Shown here in pieces: positions 30,485-37,925 of a stretch of 44,612 nt of DNA (positions within the stretch are counted from its first letter, which is position 1; the number at the start of each line of letters is the position of its first letter). The notes beneath the pieces are model-generated. The model was given only the letters and a program-made list of their open reading frames with translations. It was not told the origin of the DNA and made no database searches. Location of the stretch: positions 1 through 44,612 of the forward strand of contig JAKOPZ010000353.1 of the NCBI GenBank assembly GCA_029778615.1, given 5' to 3'. Both the position numbers and the translations under genes were made by a program. This stretch comes from Chloroflexota bacterium (GTDB lineage: Bacteria; Chloroflexota; Anaerolineae; UBA4142; SHND01).

Positions 30485-31564
30485 ATGAGCAAAATTCGTG
30501 TTGCCGTCGCGATGAGCGGCGGCGTGGACAGTTCCACGACGGCGGCATTGTTGGTCGAACGCGGCTATGCTGTCGTGGGGCTCATGATGCGGATGTGGTC
30601 GGAAGAAGGCGACGGTTTGTTACCGAACAAATGCTGTTCGCCCGAAGCCGTCGCGGACGCGCGCGGCGTGTGCCAGCGTTTGGGCATTCCATTTTATTTG
30701 TTGAATGTGGAAGACGAATTCAAAACGCGCGTGGTAGATTTTTTCGCCGACGGTTACGCGCAGGGCATTACTCCGAATCCGTGTCTGCAATGCAACCGGC
30801 ACATCAAATTTGGCACCTTGTTACAAAAAGCGCGCGCGCTCGACGCGGAATTTTTGGCAACGGGGCATTACGCGCGCATTTTCAAAAATGAACGCGGCGA
30901 GTATGAATTGTTCAAAGGAGTGGATGCGCACAAAGACCAATCGTACGCGCTGCATATTTTGTCGCCAGCACAATTGGCGCATTCAATGTTTCCGCTCGGC
31001 GAAATGACCAAAGCGCAAACGCGCGCGCTCGCGCAAAAATTCGGACTGCGCGTCGCCGCCAAAGATGATTCGCAAGATTTGTGTTTTATCGCCGACGGCA
31101 ATTATCGCAATTTCATGCGCCGCAATCGCCCCGAAGCGCTCGTGCCCGGACCGATTCTCGATTCACACGGGAACGTGCTGGGCGCCCACACCGGCTTGCC
31201 CGATTACACCATCGGTCAACGCAAAGGTTTGGGCATTGCCGCGCCGGAAGCGCTGTACGTCACCGCGTTGGACGCGACGCGTAACGCGTTGATTGTGGGA
31301 CACGCGGACGAATTGGGCAAACGCGAATTGCTTGCGCGCAATGTGAATTGGATTCCACCGCGTTTGGAAAACGAATTGCCGCTGCGCGCGAATGTAAAAA
31401 TCCGTTATCGTTCGGTGGAACACTTGGCAACGCTTTCGGCAGTGGACGGCGCAGCGGTGCGCGTCGCGTTTGATGCGCCGCTGCGCGATATTACACCCGG
31501 ACAAGCTGCCGTTTTTTACGACGGTGAAAAATGTTTGGGTGGCGGAATCATTGACCAGGCGTAA
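30485..31564 (+). CDS. mnmA: tRNA-specific 2-thiouridylase MnmA
   Basis: A 359-residue MnmA, which makes 2-thiouridine at the wobble position 34 of tRNA for Lys, Glu and Gln using ATP and a persulfide sulfur. The PP-loop is AMSGGVDSSTTAALL (residues 9-23). The catalytic cysteines are visible: Cys100 in NPCLQCNRHIKFG and Cys198 in DSQDLCFI. GQRKGLGI and a C-terminal beta-barrel domain with the closing PGQAAVFYDGEKCLGGGII follow. The ATG at 30485 starts the normal MSKIRVAVAMSGG; the in-frame ATG at 30440 would place the start within the promoter. AGAGG is only 2-3 nt upstream. After the stop comes a heptamer hairpin. Confidence 0.96.
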   Translation: MSKIRVAVAMSGGVDSSTTAALLVERGYAVVGLMMRMWSEEGDGLLPNKCCSPEAVADARGVCQRLGIPFYLLNVEDEFKTRVVDFFADGYAQGITPNPCLQCNRHIKFGTLLQKARALDAEFLATGHYARIFKNERGEYELFKGVDAHKDQSYALHILSPAQLAHSMFPLGEMTKAQTRALAQKFGLRVAAKDDSQDLCFIADGNYRNFMRRNRPEALVPGPILDSHGNVLGAHTGLPDYTIGQRKGLGIAAPEALYVTALDATRNALIVGHADELGKRELLARNVNWIPPRLENELPLRANVKIRYRSVEHLATLSAVDGAAVRVAFDAPLRDITPGQAAVFYDGEKCLGGGIIDQA

Positions 31565-31637
31565 AGTAAAAAGTTAAAAGCTAAAAGTTTCGACTCGGCT
31601 TTACTTTTAGTTTTTAACTTTTAACTTTTAACTTTTC
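31565..31637. repeat. Heptamer hairpin between mnmA and a small membrane protein
   Basis: A left arm of AAAGTTA/AAAGCTA units and a right arm of TTTTAAC/TTTTAGT units, separated by CGACTCGGC. It begins 1 bp after the mnmA stop and ends at the TTG start of the next gene. The same word family occurs at 41802-41880. The U-rich right arm could serve as a terminator. Confidence 0.88.
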
Positions 31638-31913
31638 TTGTTCACGCTTCCTTCTCTCGTTCTCGCGTTTATCATCGCGTCGCTCATCGGGCTCGCATTC
31701 TATCTCGTCTTTGGGCGCGGTTGGCTGCGCCTGGGCGTGTATTGGCTCGTTGCGCTCGTGGGCTTTTTCCTCGGGCAAGTCGTGACGACGCTGCTCCGCT
31801 TTTCGCTCTTTCCGATTGGCTCGGTCAATTTGGTCGAGTCCACCATTACGTGCCTCATCGCGCTCTTGGTCACCCGCGCCCTTTGGAAAAACGACGCCGA
31901 ACGCGCGGCATAA
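31638..31913 (+). CDS. Small integral membrane protein, function unknown
   Basis: A 91-residue protein with about three predicted helices: LVLAFIIASLIGLAFYLVFG, LGVYWLVALVGFFLGQVVTTLL and VNLVESTITCLIALLVT, ending in a short charged tail (KNDAERAA). The start is TTG at 31638, directly at the end of the heptamer hairpin, with no Shine-Dalgarno; no ATG is available before helix 1. The hydrophobic pattern and normal ending support a real gene, but I recognise no family. It may share the mnmA transcript by read-through. Confidence 0.65.
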   Translation: MFTLPSLVLAFIIASLIGLAFYLVFGRGWLRLGVYWLVALVGFFLGQVVTTLLRFSLFPIGSVNLVESTITCLIALLVTRALWKNDAERAA

Positions 31914-32025
31914 GCGCGCGCATTTCACAAATATTTTACACTTTGATAAAACGCACACAATACGCGGAACCGAAACTGCGCCTGTGAGCAGCGTTGCTGT
32001 TTAAAAAATTTCAGGAGGACATGCC

Positions 32026-33033
32026 ATGTTGACCAAGCCCGGTTTCAAATTTGTATGGGCACTGCTTTGGCTGTGCGCGTTTGCGGGACTCGGCGGCGGG
32101 ACGCCTGTGTTCGCGGCGGAATTTGTCGTGCACTCTCAAGCTGCCGCGTCGGCGTACACCAACAAGGGACTGCCGCCCGTCGGACAAAAAATTCTCTGGG
32201 CAGATTTCATCGGCGCGCCGACCATTCCTGCCAACACGCTTGGCTTGTGGGTTTGGAGCGAAGATACAAGCGGACAGGAAATTTTGCATGTGCGCACGGG
32301 CAGTGACGGAACGGCAAAAACATTTTCGGGGACCCTCCGCACGAATCGCGTCGGAAATTTTTATGACCTCGCGTTGGTGAACGCCAGCGGCGACGATTCC
32401 GCCGCGCTCGTAAAATTCAACGAACTCACCTTTTCCATACCAACGAGCGGCGGGGGGGAAGGGTTCGATGTGAGTTGGAGCGGCACGTGGTTGTTTCTCG
32501 ACTTGTACGTGAATGGCGCGTATGTGCCAGAAAAAATTTTTGTCGGCGCAGCAGCCAAGGGGACAACCGGTGCGCCTCTCGGCGTACGCGCGGGCAGCGA
32601 AGGGCTGCTCACGTTGCCGTTGACCATGCTGGACGGCGCGACCACGTTTTCCAAAAATATCGCGGACGGCTATTTCTTGTATCGTGATGCCAAGGGGCGT
32701 TATCATTTGCGCGTGACGACGACTTCGGTCAATGATTTTGTCGTGTATCGCGGACGCATTGTCGCGGCAGCAGACCGCTTTCGCATTGTGCGCGAGTTTC
32801 GCGGCGACCCGCGCGATTTTACGCGGCTTTCCAAACGCGGCAAGGTGCTCGAATTCAAATATCACACCAAGGGCTATGTGGATGGACTCGATTGGATTTT
32901 GGGCAACAAAAACAAACCGGACAATCTAGTGATTACCCTGCGGATGAATGATGGTGTCGCGGCGCCCAATGTTGCGCTCGGCTCCGCTCCGTTCGGCACG
33001 CTTCAAGCGTTCACCTTTCGCCTCGTCGAATAG
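32026..33033 (+). CDS. Secreted protein of unknown function
   Basis: A 335-residue protein with a clear signal peptide (FKFVWALLWLCAFAGLGG, cleavage near VFAAEF). A very good AGGAGG lies 7 nt before the ATG, so the start is secure. The mature part is rich in beta-strand-like segments and Gly/Ser turns (TIPANTLGLWVWSEDTSG, VSWSGTWLFLDLYVNG, DGYFLYRDAKGRYHLRV), followed by a more basic stretch (FRGDPRDFTRLSKRGKVLEF). There are no catalytic motifs, lipobox or cell-wall anchor. I do not recognise a family. It stands alone with its own terminator (33067-33098). The upstream 112 bp contain no strong promoter that I can defend. Confidence 0.75.
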   Translation: MLTKPGFKFVWALLWLCAFAGLGGGTPVFAAEFVVHSQAAASAYTNKGLPPVGQKILWADFIGAPTIPANTLGLWVWSEDTSGQEILHVRTGSDGTAKTFSGTLRTNRVGNFYDLALVNASGDDSAALVKFNELTFSIPTSGGGEGFDVSWSGTWLFLDLYVNGAYVPEKIFVGAAAKGTTGAPLGVRAGSEGLLTLPLTMLDGATTFSKNIADGYFLYRDAKGRYHLRVTTTSVNDFVVYRGRIVAAADRFRIVREFRGDPRDFTRLSKRGKVLEFKYHTKGYVDGLDWILGNKNKPDNLVITLRMNDGVAAPNVALGSAPFGTLQAFTFRLVE

Positions 33034-33066
33034 AGCTTGGTTCTCGCAACGCGCGTTCCATGTTCC

Positions 33067-33098
33067 AAAACGGCAGCGTCACAGTACGCTGCCGTTTT
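33067..33098 (+). terminator. Rho-independent terminator
   Basis: A perfect 12-bp stem AAAACGGCAGCG / CGCTGCCGTTTT around an 8-nt loop, ending in TTTT then CCGTTT. It lies 33 bp after the stop of the secreted-protein gene. Confidence 0.85.
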
Positions 33099-33144
33099 CC
33101 GTTTGATGATGCAGACAACAGTATTTCTGGTCGCGTTTTCTTTA

Positions 33145-33153
33145 TGCTATAAT
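33145..33153 (+). promoter_or_regulatory. Extended -10 promoter, nearly leaderless
   Basis: TGC-TATAAT gives a consensus extended -10. The ATG of the next gene lies 10 bp after TATAAT, so the transcript would begin only a few bases before the start codon, or at it. No Shine-Dalgarno fits there. Confidence 0.7.
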
Positions 33154-33163
33154 CGGGGCTGAA

Positions 33164-33448
33164 ATGTCCATTGAAACCATTCGCGATATTTCAATCATTG
33201 TTCTCGCGGTGACGACCATTGCGATGCAGGTCATTTTGGTCTTGTTGCTTTTGGAAATCATTTCGCTTTCCAGAATGCTGCGCGACAACATTTATCCGAT
33301 TTTGCAATCGGCGGATGAAACCGCCCGCACCGTGCGCGGCACGAGTGTGTTTGTGAGCGACAATGTCGTATCGCCGGTTGTGCGAATTTCCAGTTTCGCT
33401 GCCGGCGTGAGCCAAGCCCTCCGCATTCTCGTGCGGCGCGGGCAGTAG
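33164..33448 (+). CDS. Small membrane-anchored protein (DUF948-like)
   Basis: A 94-residue protein with one N-terminal helix (ISIIVLAVTTIAMQVILVLLLLE written across residues 9-31) and an amphipathic region (MLRDNIYPILQSADETARTV) that looks like the DUF948 family, whose role is unclear. The next gene is a YtxH protein 22 bp downstream; small DUF948-like and YtxH proteins often occur together and may form an envelope stress pair. The call rests on general pattern rather than strict motifs. The promoter at 33145 suggests a leaderless message. Confidence 0.7.
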   Translation: MSIETIRDISIIVLAVTTIAMQVILVLLLLEIISLSRMLRDNIYPILQSADETARTVRGTSVFVSDNVVSPVVRISSFAAGVSQALRILVRRGQ

Positions 33449-33470
33449 TTGAACGAAAAGGAGAATCACT

Positions 33471-33845
33471 ATGAATAATTCTCGCGGGGTTGAATTTTTG
33501 ACCGGATTTTTGTTGGGGGGAATCGTCGGCGCTGCTGTGGCGTTGTTGATGGCACCCGCTTCCGGTGAACAGGTGCGCGAACAATTGCGCGAACGCGGCA
33601 TTGAACTGCGCGAGCGCAGCGGCGATTATACGAATGAAGCTATGCAGCGCGCGTCCTTGATGGCAGAAGAGGGGCAAAAACGCGCTGCCGAAATGCAAGA
33701 GCGCAGCCGTCTCGCGCTCGAAGAACAAAAATCGCGTCTGCAAGAAGCGATTGAGGCAGGCAAGCAAGCGGCGGCGCAGCGCCGCAACGATTTGATGGGT
33801 CGCTTTGAAGCAGAAAAAGCGCCCAAACCGGCGAACGAAGCGTAA
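33471..33845 (+). CDS. YtxH domain-containing protein
   Basis: A 124-residue protein with the YtxH signature: a glycine-rich membrane helix FLTGFLLGGIVGAAVALLMA directly followed by APASGEQVREQL, then a long, highly charged helix (about residues 40-115) rich in Glu, Arg, Gln and Ala that should form a coiled coil. AAGGAG lies 7 nt before the ATG. YtxH proteins are general-stress envelope proteins of unknown mechanism. It is the second gene of a two-gene unit with the DUF948-like protein. Confidence 0.85.
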   Translation: MNNSRGVEFLTGFLLGGIVGAAVALLMAPASGEQVREQLRERGIELRERSGDYTNEAMQRASLMAEEGQKRAAEMQERSRLALEEQKSRLQEAIEAGKQAAAQRRNDLMGRFEAEKAPKPANEA

Positions 33846-33934
33846 TTCAAAGTAACGCTCACTCTTTTGCCAATCAATCCGCTCCGCTCCGAGTGATGTA
33901 ACTCGCGCGGGGCGGTTTTGTTTTGGAGGCATGC

Positions 33935-35095
33935 GTGCAAAAAATTTTTCCGTTTCTCGTTTTTGTTTTGATGGTTGCGTGTGGTAACCCATTGCCAACG
34001 CCAACCATTGTGCCAACCCGCGCAGCACAACCAACGCTCGTTCCTGAACCCACCAATACACGACCAACGCAAAACAACGCGCCAACAAATGTTGCATCAT
34101 CCGCGCAGCCAACGATAATGCCCGCAACGCTTCCCCCCCCCGCAGTACCGACAGCTGTTTCGGACGCGCTGCCGATTCCAAGCAAATATGAATTGCAAGA
34201 ATTTGCTGTGCCGTCGGGTTCGCATCCGCACGATGTTGCGCCCGCCGCAGATGGCGGCATTTGGTACACCGCGCAGAATCAAGGCGCGCTTGGATACTTG
34301 AATGTGCAAACAGGCGCCACACGTCACATTCCGCTTGGACGCGGTTCCGCACCGCACGGTGTGATTCTCGGTCCCGACAACGCGGCGTGGATTACCGACG
34401 GCGGTTTGAACGCGATTGTGCGCGTGGACCCGTCGAACGATAACGTCGAAATTTTTCCATTGCCCGACACGCAGCGCGGCGCGAATTTGAATACGGCGGT
34501 GTTTGACCAAAACGGTGTGTTGTGGTTCACAGGTCAGCGCGGCGTGTACGGAAAGCTTGACCCGAAAGTGGGTCAAGTGGAAGCGTGGGACGCGCCGCGC
34601 GGCGCAGGTCCATACGGAATCACGGTGACACCGAACGGCGATATTTATTACGCGTCGCTCGCGGGCAGTCACATCGCGCGCATCAATCCGCAAACGAATG
34701 AGGCAACGGTGATTGAACCGCCGACCGCGCGTCAAGGTGCGCGCCGCGTGTGGAGTGATTCGCAGGGGCGCGTGTGGGTGAGCGAATGGAACGCGGGACA
34801 GGTTGGAATGTATGACCCCGCGAACAATTCATGGAAGGAATGGAAATTGCCTGCCGTGTCGGCAAGCGCGTCTCCGCAAGCCTACGCGGTGTATGTGGAC
34901 GAAAACGATAAAGTGTGGTTGAGCGATTTCGGCGGCAACGCGCTCGTGCGTTTCGACCCGCTCACGGAAAAATTTGATGTGTACGATTTACCGAGTGCGG
35001 GCGCGGCGGTGCGACAAATTCTCGGACGCGCAGGTGAGGTATGGGGCGCGGAATCGGGCGCGGATAAAATCATCGTCGCGCGGGCGCAAGAATGA
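33935..35095 (+). CDS. Vgb/SMP-30-like beta-propeller lipoprotein
   Basis: A 386-residue predicted lipoprotein. The GTG at 33935 is the likely start because GGAGG (33925-33929) is correctly spaced before it; the in-frame TTG at 33923 would overlap that ribosome-binding site. The signal peptide QKIFPFLVFVLMVAC ends in a lipobox, followed by a Pro/Thr/Asn linker of about 60 residues. The rest is a repeating propeller: GSHPHDVAPAADGGIWYT, APHGVILGPDNAAWITDG, GPYGITVTPNGDIYYAS, QGARRVWSDSQGRVWVSEW and PQAYAVYVDENDKVWLSD. These repeats match the virginiamycin B lyase-like (Vgb) family. True streptogramin lyases are not lipoproteins, so resistance should not be assumed; binding or hydrolysis of an unknown lactone is as likely. 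Confidence 0.82.
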   Translation: MQKIFPFLVFVLMVACGNPLPTPTIVPTRAAQPTLVPEPTNTRPTQNNAPTNVASSAQPTIMPATLPPPAVPTAVSDALPIPSKYELQEFAVPSGSHPHDVAPAADGGIWYTAQNQGALGYLNVQTGATRHIPLGRGSAPHGVILGPDNAAWITDGGLNAIVRVDPSNDNVEIFPLPDTQRGANLNTAVFDQNGVLWFTGQRGVYGKLDPKVGQVEAWDAPRGAGPYGITVTPNGDIYYASLAGSHIARINPQTNEATVIEPPTARQGARRVWSDSQGRVWVSEWNAGQVGMYDPANNSWKEWKLPAVSASASPQAYAVYVDENDKVWLSDFGGNALVRFDPLTEKFDVYDLPSAGAAVRQILGRAGEVWGAESGADKIIVARAQE

Positions 35096-35144
35096 TTACA
35101 ACGCATCAAAAAATCAGTAATCCAATTTTTGGCGAAGCGTTGTA

Positions 35145-35153
35145 TGTTATAAT
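35145..35153 (+). promoter_or_regulatory. Extended -10 promoter upstream of tpiA
   Basis: TGT-TATAAT lies 83 bp before the tpiA ATG. No good -35 is present. The leader between it and tpiA would consist almost entirely of the heptamer hairpin. Confidence 0.6.
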
Positions 35154-35166
35154 CGAAAAAAACAAA

Positions 35167-35236
35167 GACTGGAGACTAGAGACTGGGGACTGCGGTACAC
35201 GTCTGGTCTCTAGTCTCTAATCTCCAATCTCTCCTC
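35167..35236. repeat. Heptamer hairpin forming the tpiA leader
   Basis: The left arm has units ACTGGAG, ACTAGAG and ACTGGGG; the right arm has TCTGGTC, TCTAGTC, TCTAATC, TCCAATC and TCTCCTC, and ends exactly at the ATG. The purine arm comes first and the pyrimidine arm last on the mRNA. Confidence 0.9.
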
Positions 35237-36013
35237 ATGCGAACCCCCATCATTGCAGGCAATTGGAAAATGAATACGAATCTCGCGTCGGCGACGGAAC
35301 TGGTCAACGCGCTGAAAAATGCATTGTCACAACTTGTAGCGAAAAACATGCTACAAGTTGTGTTGTGTCCGCCGTTTCCGTATCTCGCGCGCGTGAATGA
35401 ATTGACGCGCGGCACGGGCATCAGCGTTGGCGCGCAAAATATGTATTACGAAACCAAAGGCGCGTTCACGGGCGAAGTCGCGCCGACGATGCTTGTAGAT
35501 TTTGCCGAATATGTCATTATCGGACATTCGGAACGCCGCCAAATTTTTCACGAGAGCGATGAACTCGTCAATAAAAAAATTCACGCCGCGCTCGCCAATA
35601 ATTTGAAACCGATTGTGTGTTGTGGTGAAGCGTTGGAAACGTACGAGAATGGCGAAACGGATGTTTGGGTGCGCGGACAAATTCACGCGGCGATGAAAGA
35701 TTTAACTGCCGACCAAGTGCGCGGACTCGTGATTGCGTACGAACCGATTTGGGCAATCGGCACCGGCAAAGCCGCAACCGGTGCGGGCGCGAATCAAGTT
35801 ATCGGCATTTCGATTCGCGGCGCGCTCGCCGATTTGTACGGCGAAGAAGTTGCCCAAAGCGTACGCGTCCAGTACGGCGGCAGTGTCACCGCGAAAAATA
35901 TCGAAGAATTTATCGTGCAGCCCGATATTGACGGCGCGCTCGTCGGCGGCGCGAGTTTGAAAGCGGAAGAGTTTGTGGCGATTTGTCGCGCGGGGTTGAA
36001 AAAGAACGGGTGA
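35237..36013 (+). CDS. tpiA: Triosephosphate isomerase
   Basis: A 258-residue TpiA, the glycolytic enzyme interconverting dihydroxyacetone phosphate and glyceraldehyde 3-phosphate. All catalytic residues are present: Asn9 and Lys11 (AGNWKMN), His97 (IIGHSERR) and Glu169 (AYEPIWAIGTGKAAT, the mobile loop 6). The closing phosphate-loop GGSV and DGALVGGASL are normal. The segment SQLVAKNMLQ (residues 31-40), between helix 1 and strand 2, is encoded by a perfect 13-bp inverted repeat (35328-35362). Most relatives have a shorter loop there. There is no Shine-Dalgarno; a pyrimidine heptamer arm precedes the ATG. A second hairpin follows the stop and leads straight into the next gene. Confidence 0.97.
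   Translation: MRTPIIAGNWKMNTNLASATELVNALKNALSQLVAKNMLQVVLCPPFPYLARVNELTRGTGISVGAQNMYYETKGAFTGEVAPTMLVDFAEYVIIGHSERRQIFHESDELVNKKIHAALANNLKPIVCCGEALETYENGETDVWVRGQIHAAMKDLTADQVRGLVIAYEPIWAIGTGKAATGAGANQVIGISIRGALADLYGEEVAQSVRVQYGGSVTAKNIEEFIVQPDIDGALVGGASLKAEEFVAICRAGLKKNG
35328..35362. repeat. Perfect 13-bp inverted repeat inside tpiA
   Basis: CACAACTTGTAGC and GCTACAAGTTGTG enclose GAAAAACAT. The frame is kept and adds a few residues to the loop before strand 2 of the barrel. Confidence 0.9.
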
Positions 36014-36072
36014 AGTGGTGAACAGGTGACAAGGTGACAGGGTGATTCACCCTGTCACCTTGTCACCTTGTC
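36014..36072. repeat. Octamer hairpin between tpiA and the HEASH peptidase gene
   Basis: Octamer units (AACAGGTG, ACAAGGTG, ACAGGGTG) pair with CACCCTGT and CACCTTGT units in the second arm, an almost perfect stem of about 24 bp with a minimal loop. It starts at the tpiA stop and ends at the next ATG, so it serves as both 3' and 5' untranslated region. Confidence 0.92.
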
Positions 36073-36807
36073 ATGAATTTGGAAATTGTCCTCTTTTTCG
36101 TGCTCTTTGGCGCGATGCTGTTTCTCCAGCGTTGGCTGCAACAACATATTCAGGGATTGACGTACGCGGTCACAGGGAATCCGGGCTGCGCGGTGCGCGC
36201 GTTGTTTTTGATTTTGCTGCCCGGTGTTTTACTGCATGAAGCGAGTCATTGGGTTGTCGCCAATTTAATCGGCGTGCGGACGGGCAAAGTGAGCATCGGG
36301 CTTGGCAAAATGCGCGGCAAACATTTTTCGCTCGGCTCGGTGACGGTGGAAAAAAGTGACCCGCTGCGCGAATCGCTCATTGGCGTTGCGCCGTTTGTGG
36401 TTGGCATTCTCGCCGTGTGGGCGTTGATGGGTTTCGGTTTCGATTTGTGGGCGCCGCAAAATGTCGAGCAGGTGCTTCAAGGCATTGGCTCGACCATCAG
36501 CGACCCGCTGACATGGCTCGCGTTGTACGTGGTGTTTGCGGTTTCAACTTCCATGATTCCGAGCGAATCCGACCGCGAACCATGGGGTGTCATCATTGGC
36601 ATATTCGCTGCCATCGGCGGACTCGCGCTCATTCTCGGTTGGACGCCGAACATTACGCCGGATTTGATTGAACTGGGGCAAAAAATTTTGACGACGTTGA
36701 TTTTTGTGTTTGGCATCATCGTCGTCGTCAACGGTTCGCTCGCAGTTTTGATTTTTCTCCTCGAATGGGGTTTTGGAACGGTGACGTCGCGGAGAGTGCG
36801 GTATTGA
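36073..36807 (+). CDS. Membrane zinc metallopeptidase-like protein (M50/HEXXH type)
   Basis: A 244-residue integral membrane protein with about five to six predicted helices. HEASH at residues 55-59 lies at the end of a helix (FLILLPGVLLHEASHWVVAN), as in site-2-protease-like M50 enzymes, and is followed by GVRTGKVSIGLGKMRGKHF and ESLIGVAPFVVGILAVW. I cannot find the third ligand motif NPDG of classical M50 enzymes; a late Asp-rich site is also unclear, so activity is uncertain. The ATG is in direct contact with the octamer hairpin and has no Shine-Dalgarno. The next gene is convergent. Confidence 0.72.
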   Translation: MNLEIVLFFVLFGAMLFLQRWLQQHIQGLTYAVTGNPGCAVRALFLILLPGVLLHEASHWVVANLIGVRTGKVSIGLGKMRGKHFSLGSVTVEKSDPLRESLIGVAPFVVGILAVWALMGFGFDLWAPQNVEQVLQGIGSTISDPLTWLALYVVFAVSTSMIPSESDREPWGVIIGIFAAIGGLALILGWTPNITPDLIELGQKILTTLIFVFGIIVVVNGSLAVLIFLLEWGFGTVTSRRVRY

Positions 36808-36863
36808 TTGGAAATTGGAAGTTAGAAATTGGAAGTTGGAAATTGGATGTTTGACGTTTCACC
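36808..36863. repeat. Heptamer repeat between convergent genes
   Basis: Units TTGGAAA, TTGGAAG, TTAGAAA, TTGGAAG, TTGGAAA, TTGGATG, TTTGACG and TTTCAC follow without a break. It starts at the stop of the peptidase gene and covers the stop codon of the convergent transferase gene. Confidence 0.9.
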
Positions 36864-37872
36864 TTCTCAACCGCGCTAGTACAGTTACTGCAATTCCTCC
36901 AATCACCAGCAGCACAATCAATTTTGGAAATCCGCTTGGCAATTGCAGCGCGAGCGCGCCAAACAATGCGGTGAGCGCGTAATAGACCAACACAATCGCG
37001 CGCGTTGAAATCCCACTATCGTACAAACGAATATGCAAATGTCCCCGGTCGGCGGCGAACGGCGATTTGCCCGCGCGCACGCGATTGAGAATTTGCCATG
37101 CCACATCGAGAATCGGAATCGCCAGCGCGAGCAAGGCGGTTGCCGCTTTGGTGCCGCCGATGATTGCCAACACCGCGAGCGCGAACCCCAACACATACGC
37201 GCCCGAACCGAGAAAAATTTTCGCGGGCGGAAAATTGAAAATGAGAAAACCGAGCGCCGCGCCAATCAACGCGAGCGCGAGGAGCATCAAACTTTCTTGT
37301 CCGAGTTTGTAGTTATGCAAAAACAAAATCGCGCCCGCAATCACGGTCACACCGCCGACAAGCCCATCGAGCCCGTCCAAAAAATTTACCGTGTTCATCA
37401 TGCCCACAATCCAAAACAGCGTGAACACAAACGCGACGGCAGTTGGCAACACAATTGGCGAACCATCGAGCGGACTGGCGATTTCGTTAATCTCGACGCC
37501 GAACGCAATGGCAATGCCTGCCACGCCAACCTGCATCGCAAACAACGGCAGCGGTTTCAATTCGCGTACGTCGTCAATCAAACCGACGATGGCGACAATG
37601 GCGACGCCGATTGCCAAACCAAGCACACGCGCCCATTCCTTTTCATCAATGCGCGGAAATGGCTGCGTGACCGCGAGCGCGGCAACAAGCGCAATCGCAA
37701 GCGGAATGGCGCCGATGCGCGGTGTGGGAATTTGATGCAAACGCCGCGGCGCGGGTTGGTCGAGCCAATTCATGCGCCGCGCAAAACGAATTGTTAGAGG
37801 AGTGAGAACGAGAGCCAGAAAAAACGCGACGAGGAAGACGAGGACGAAATAAAACAGCATGAGCGAAAACAT
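36859..37872 (-). CDS. Polyprenyl-phosphate glycan-1-phosphate transferase (WecA/TagO/MraY family)
   Basis: A 337-residue membrane enzyme with about ten predicted helices that links a UDP-sugar phosphate to undecaprenyl phosphate at the inner face of the membrane. Typical motifs are RRMNWLDQPAPRRLHQIPTPRIG near the N-terminus, the acidic VGLIDDVRELKP, MNTVNFLDGLDGLVGG (Asn and Asp of the active site), AIPILDVAWQILNRVRAG and the His-containing SPFAADRGHLHIRLYDSG. The His-x-His form favours WecA/TagO over MraY. Probable role: first step of a wall glycan or O-antigen-like polymer. No other glycan genes are near it. Confidence 0.92.
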   Translation of the reverse strand: MFSLMLFYFVLVFLVAFFLALVLTPLTIRFARRMNWLDQPAPRRLHQIPTPRIGAIPLAIALVAALAVTQPFPRIDEKEWARVLGLAIGVAIVAIVGLIDDVRELKPLPLFAMQVGVAGIAIAFGVEINEIASPLDGSPIVLPTAVAFVFTLFWIVGMMNTVNFLDGLDGLVGGVTVIAGAILFLHNYKLGQESLMLLALALIGAALGFLIFNFPPAKIFLGSGAYVLGFALAVLAIIGGTKAATALLALAIPILDVAWQILNRVRAGKSPFAADRGHLHIRLYDSGISTRAIVLVYYALTALFGALALQLPSGFPKLIVLLVIGGIAVTVLARLRR

Positions 37873-37887
37873 TGTAGCACAACGTCA

Positions 37888-37916
37888 TTGACGATTCTGT
37901 TGAAGAGTGATATAGA
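37888..37916 (+). promoter_or_regulatory. Sigma70-type promoter of the MNT-HEPN unit, nearly leaderless
   Basis: TTGACG (37888-37893), a 17-bp spacer and TATAGA (37911-37916). The ATG is at 37926, so transcription would begin within about three bases of it. No Shine-Dalgarno is present. Confidence 0.7.
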
Positions 37917-37925
37917 ATAGAACAA

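Noticed and set aside
31932-31963. Promoter TTTACA-N17-CAATAC before the secreted protein
   Set aside because: The -10 box is too weak to call with confidence.
33935-35095. Annotating the propeller lipoprotein as streptogramin resistance
   Set aside because: Only the fold is supported; it carries a lipoprotein signal and long linker not found in characterised Vgb lyases.
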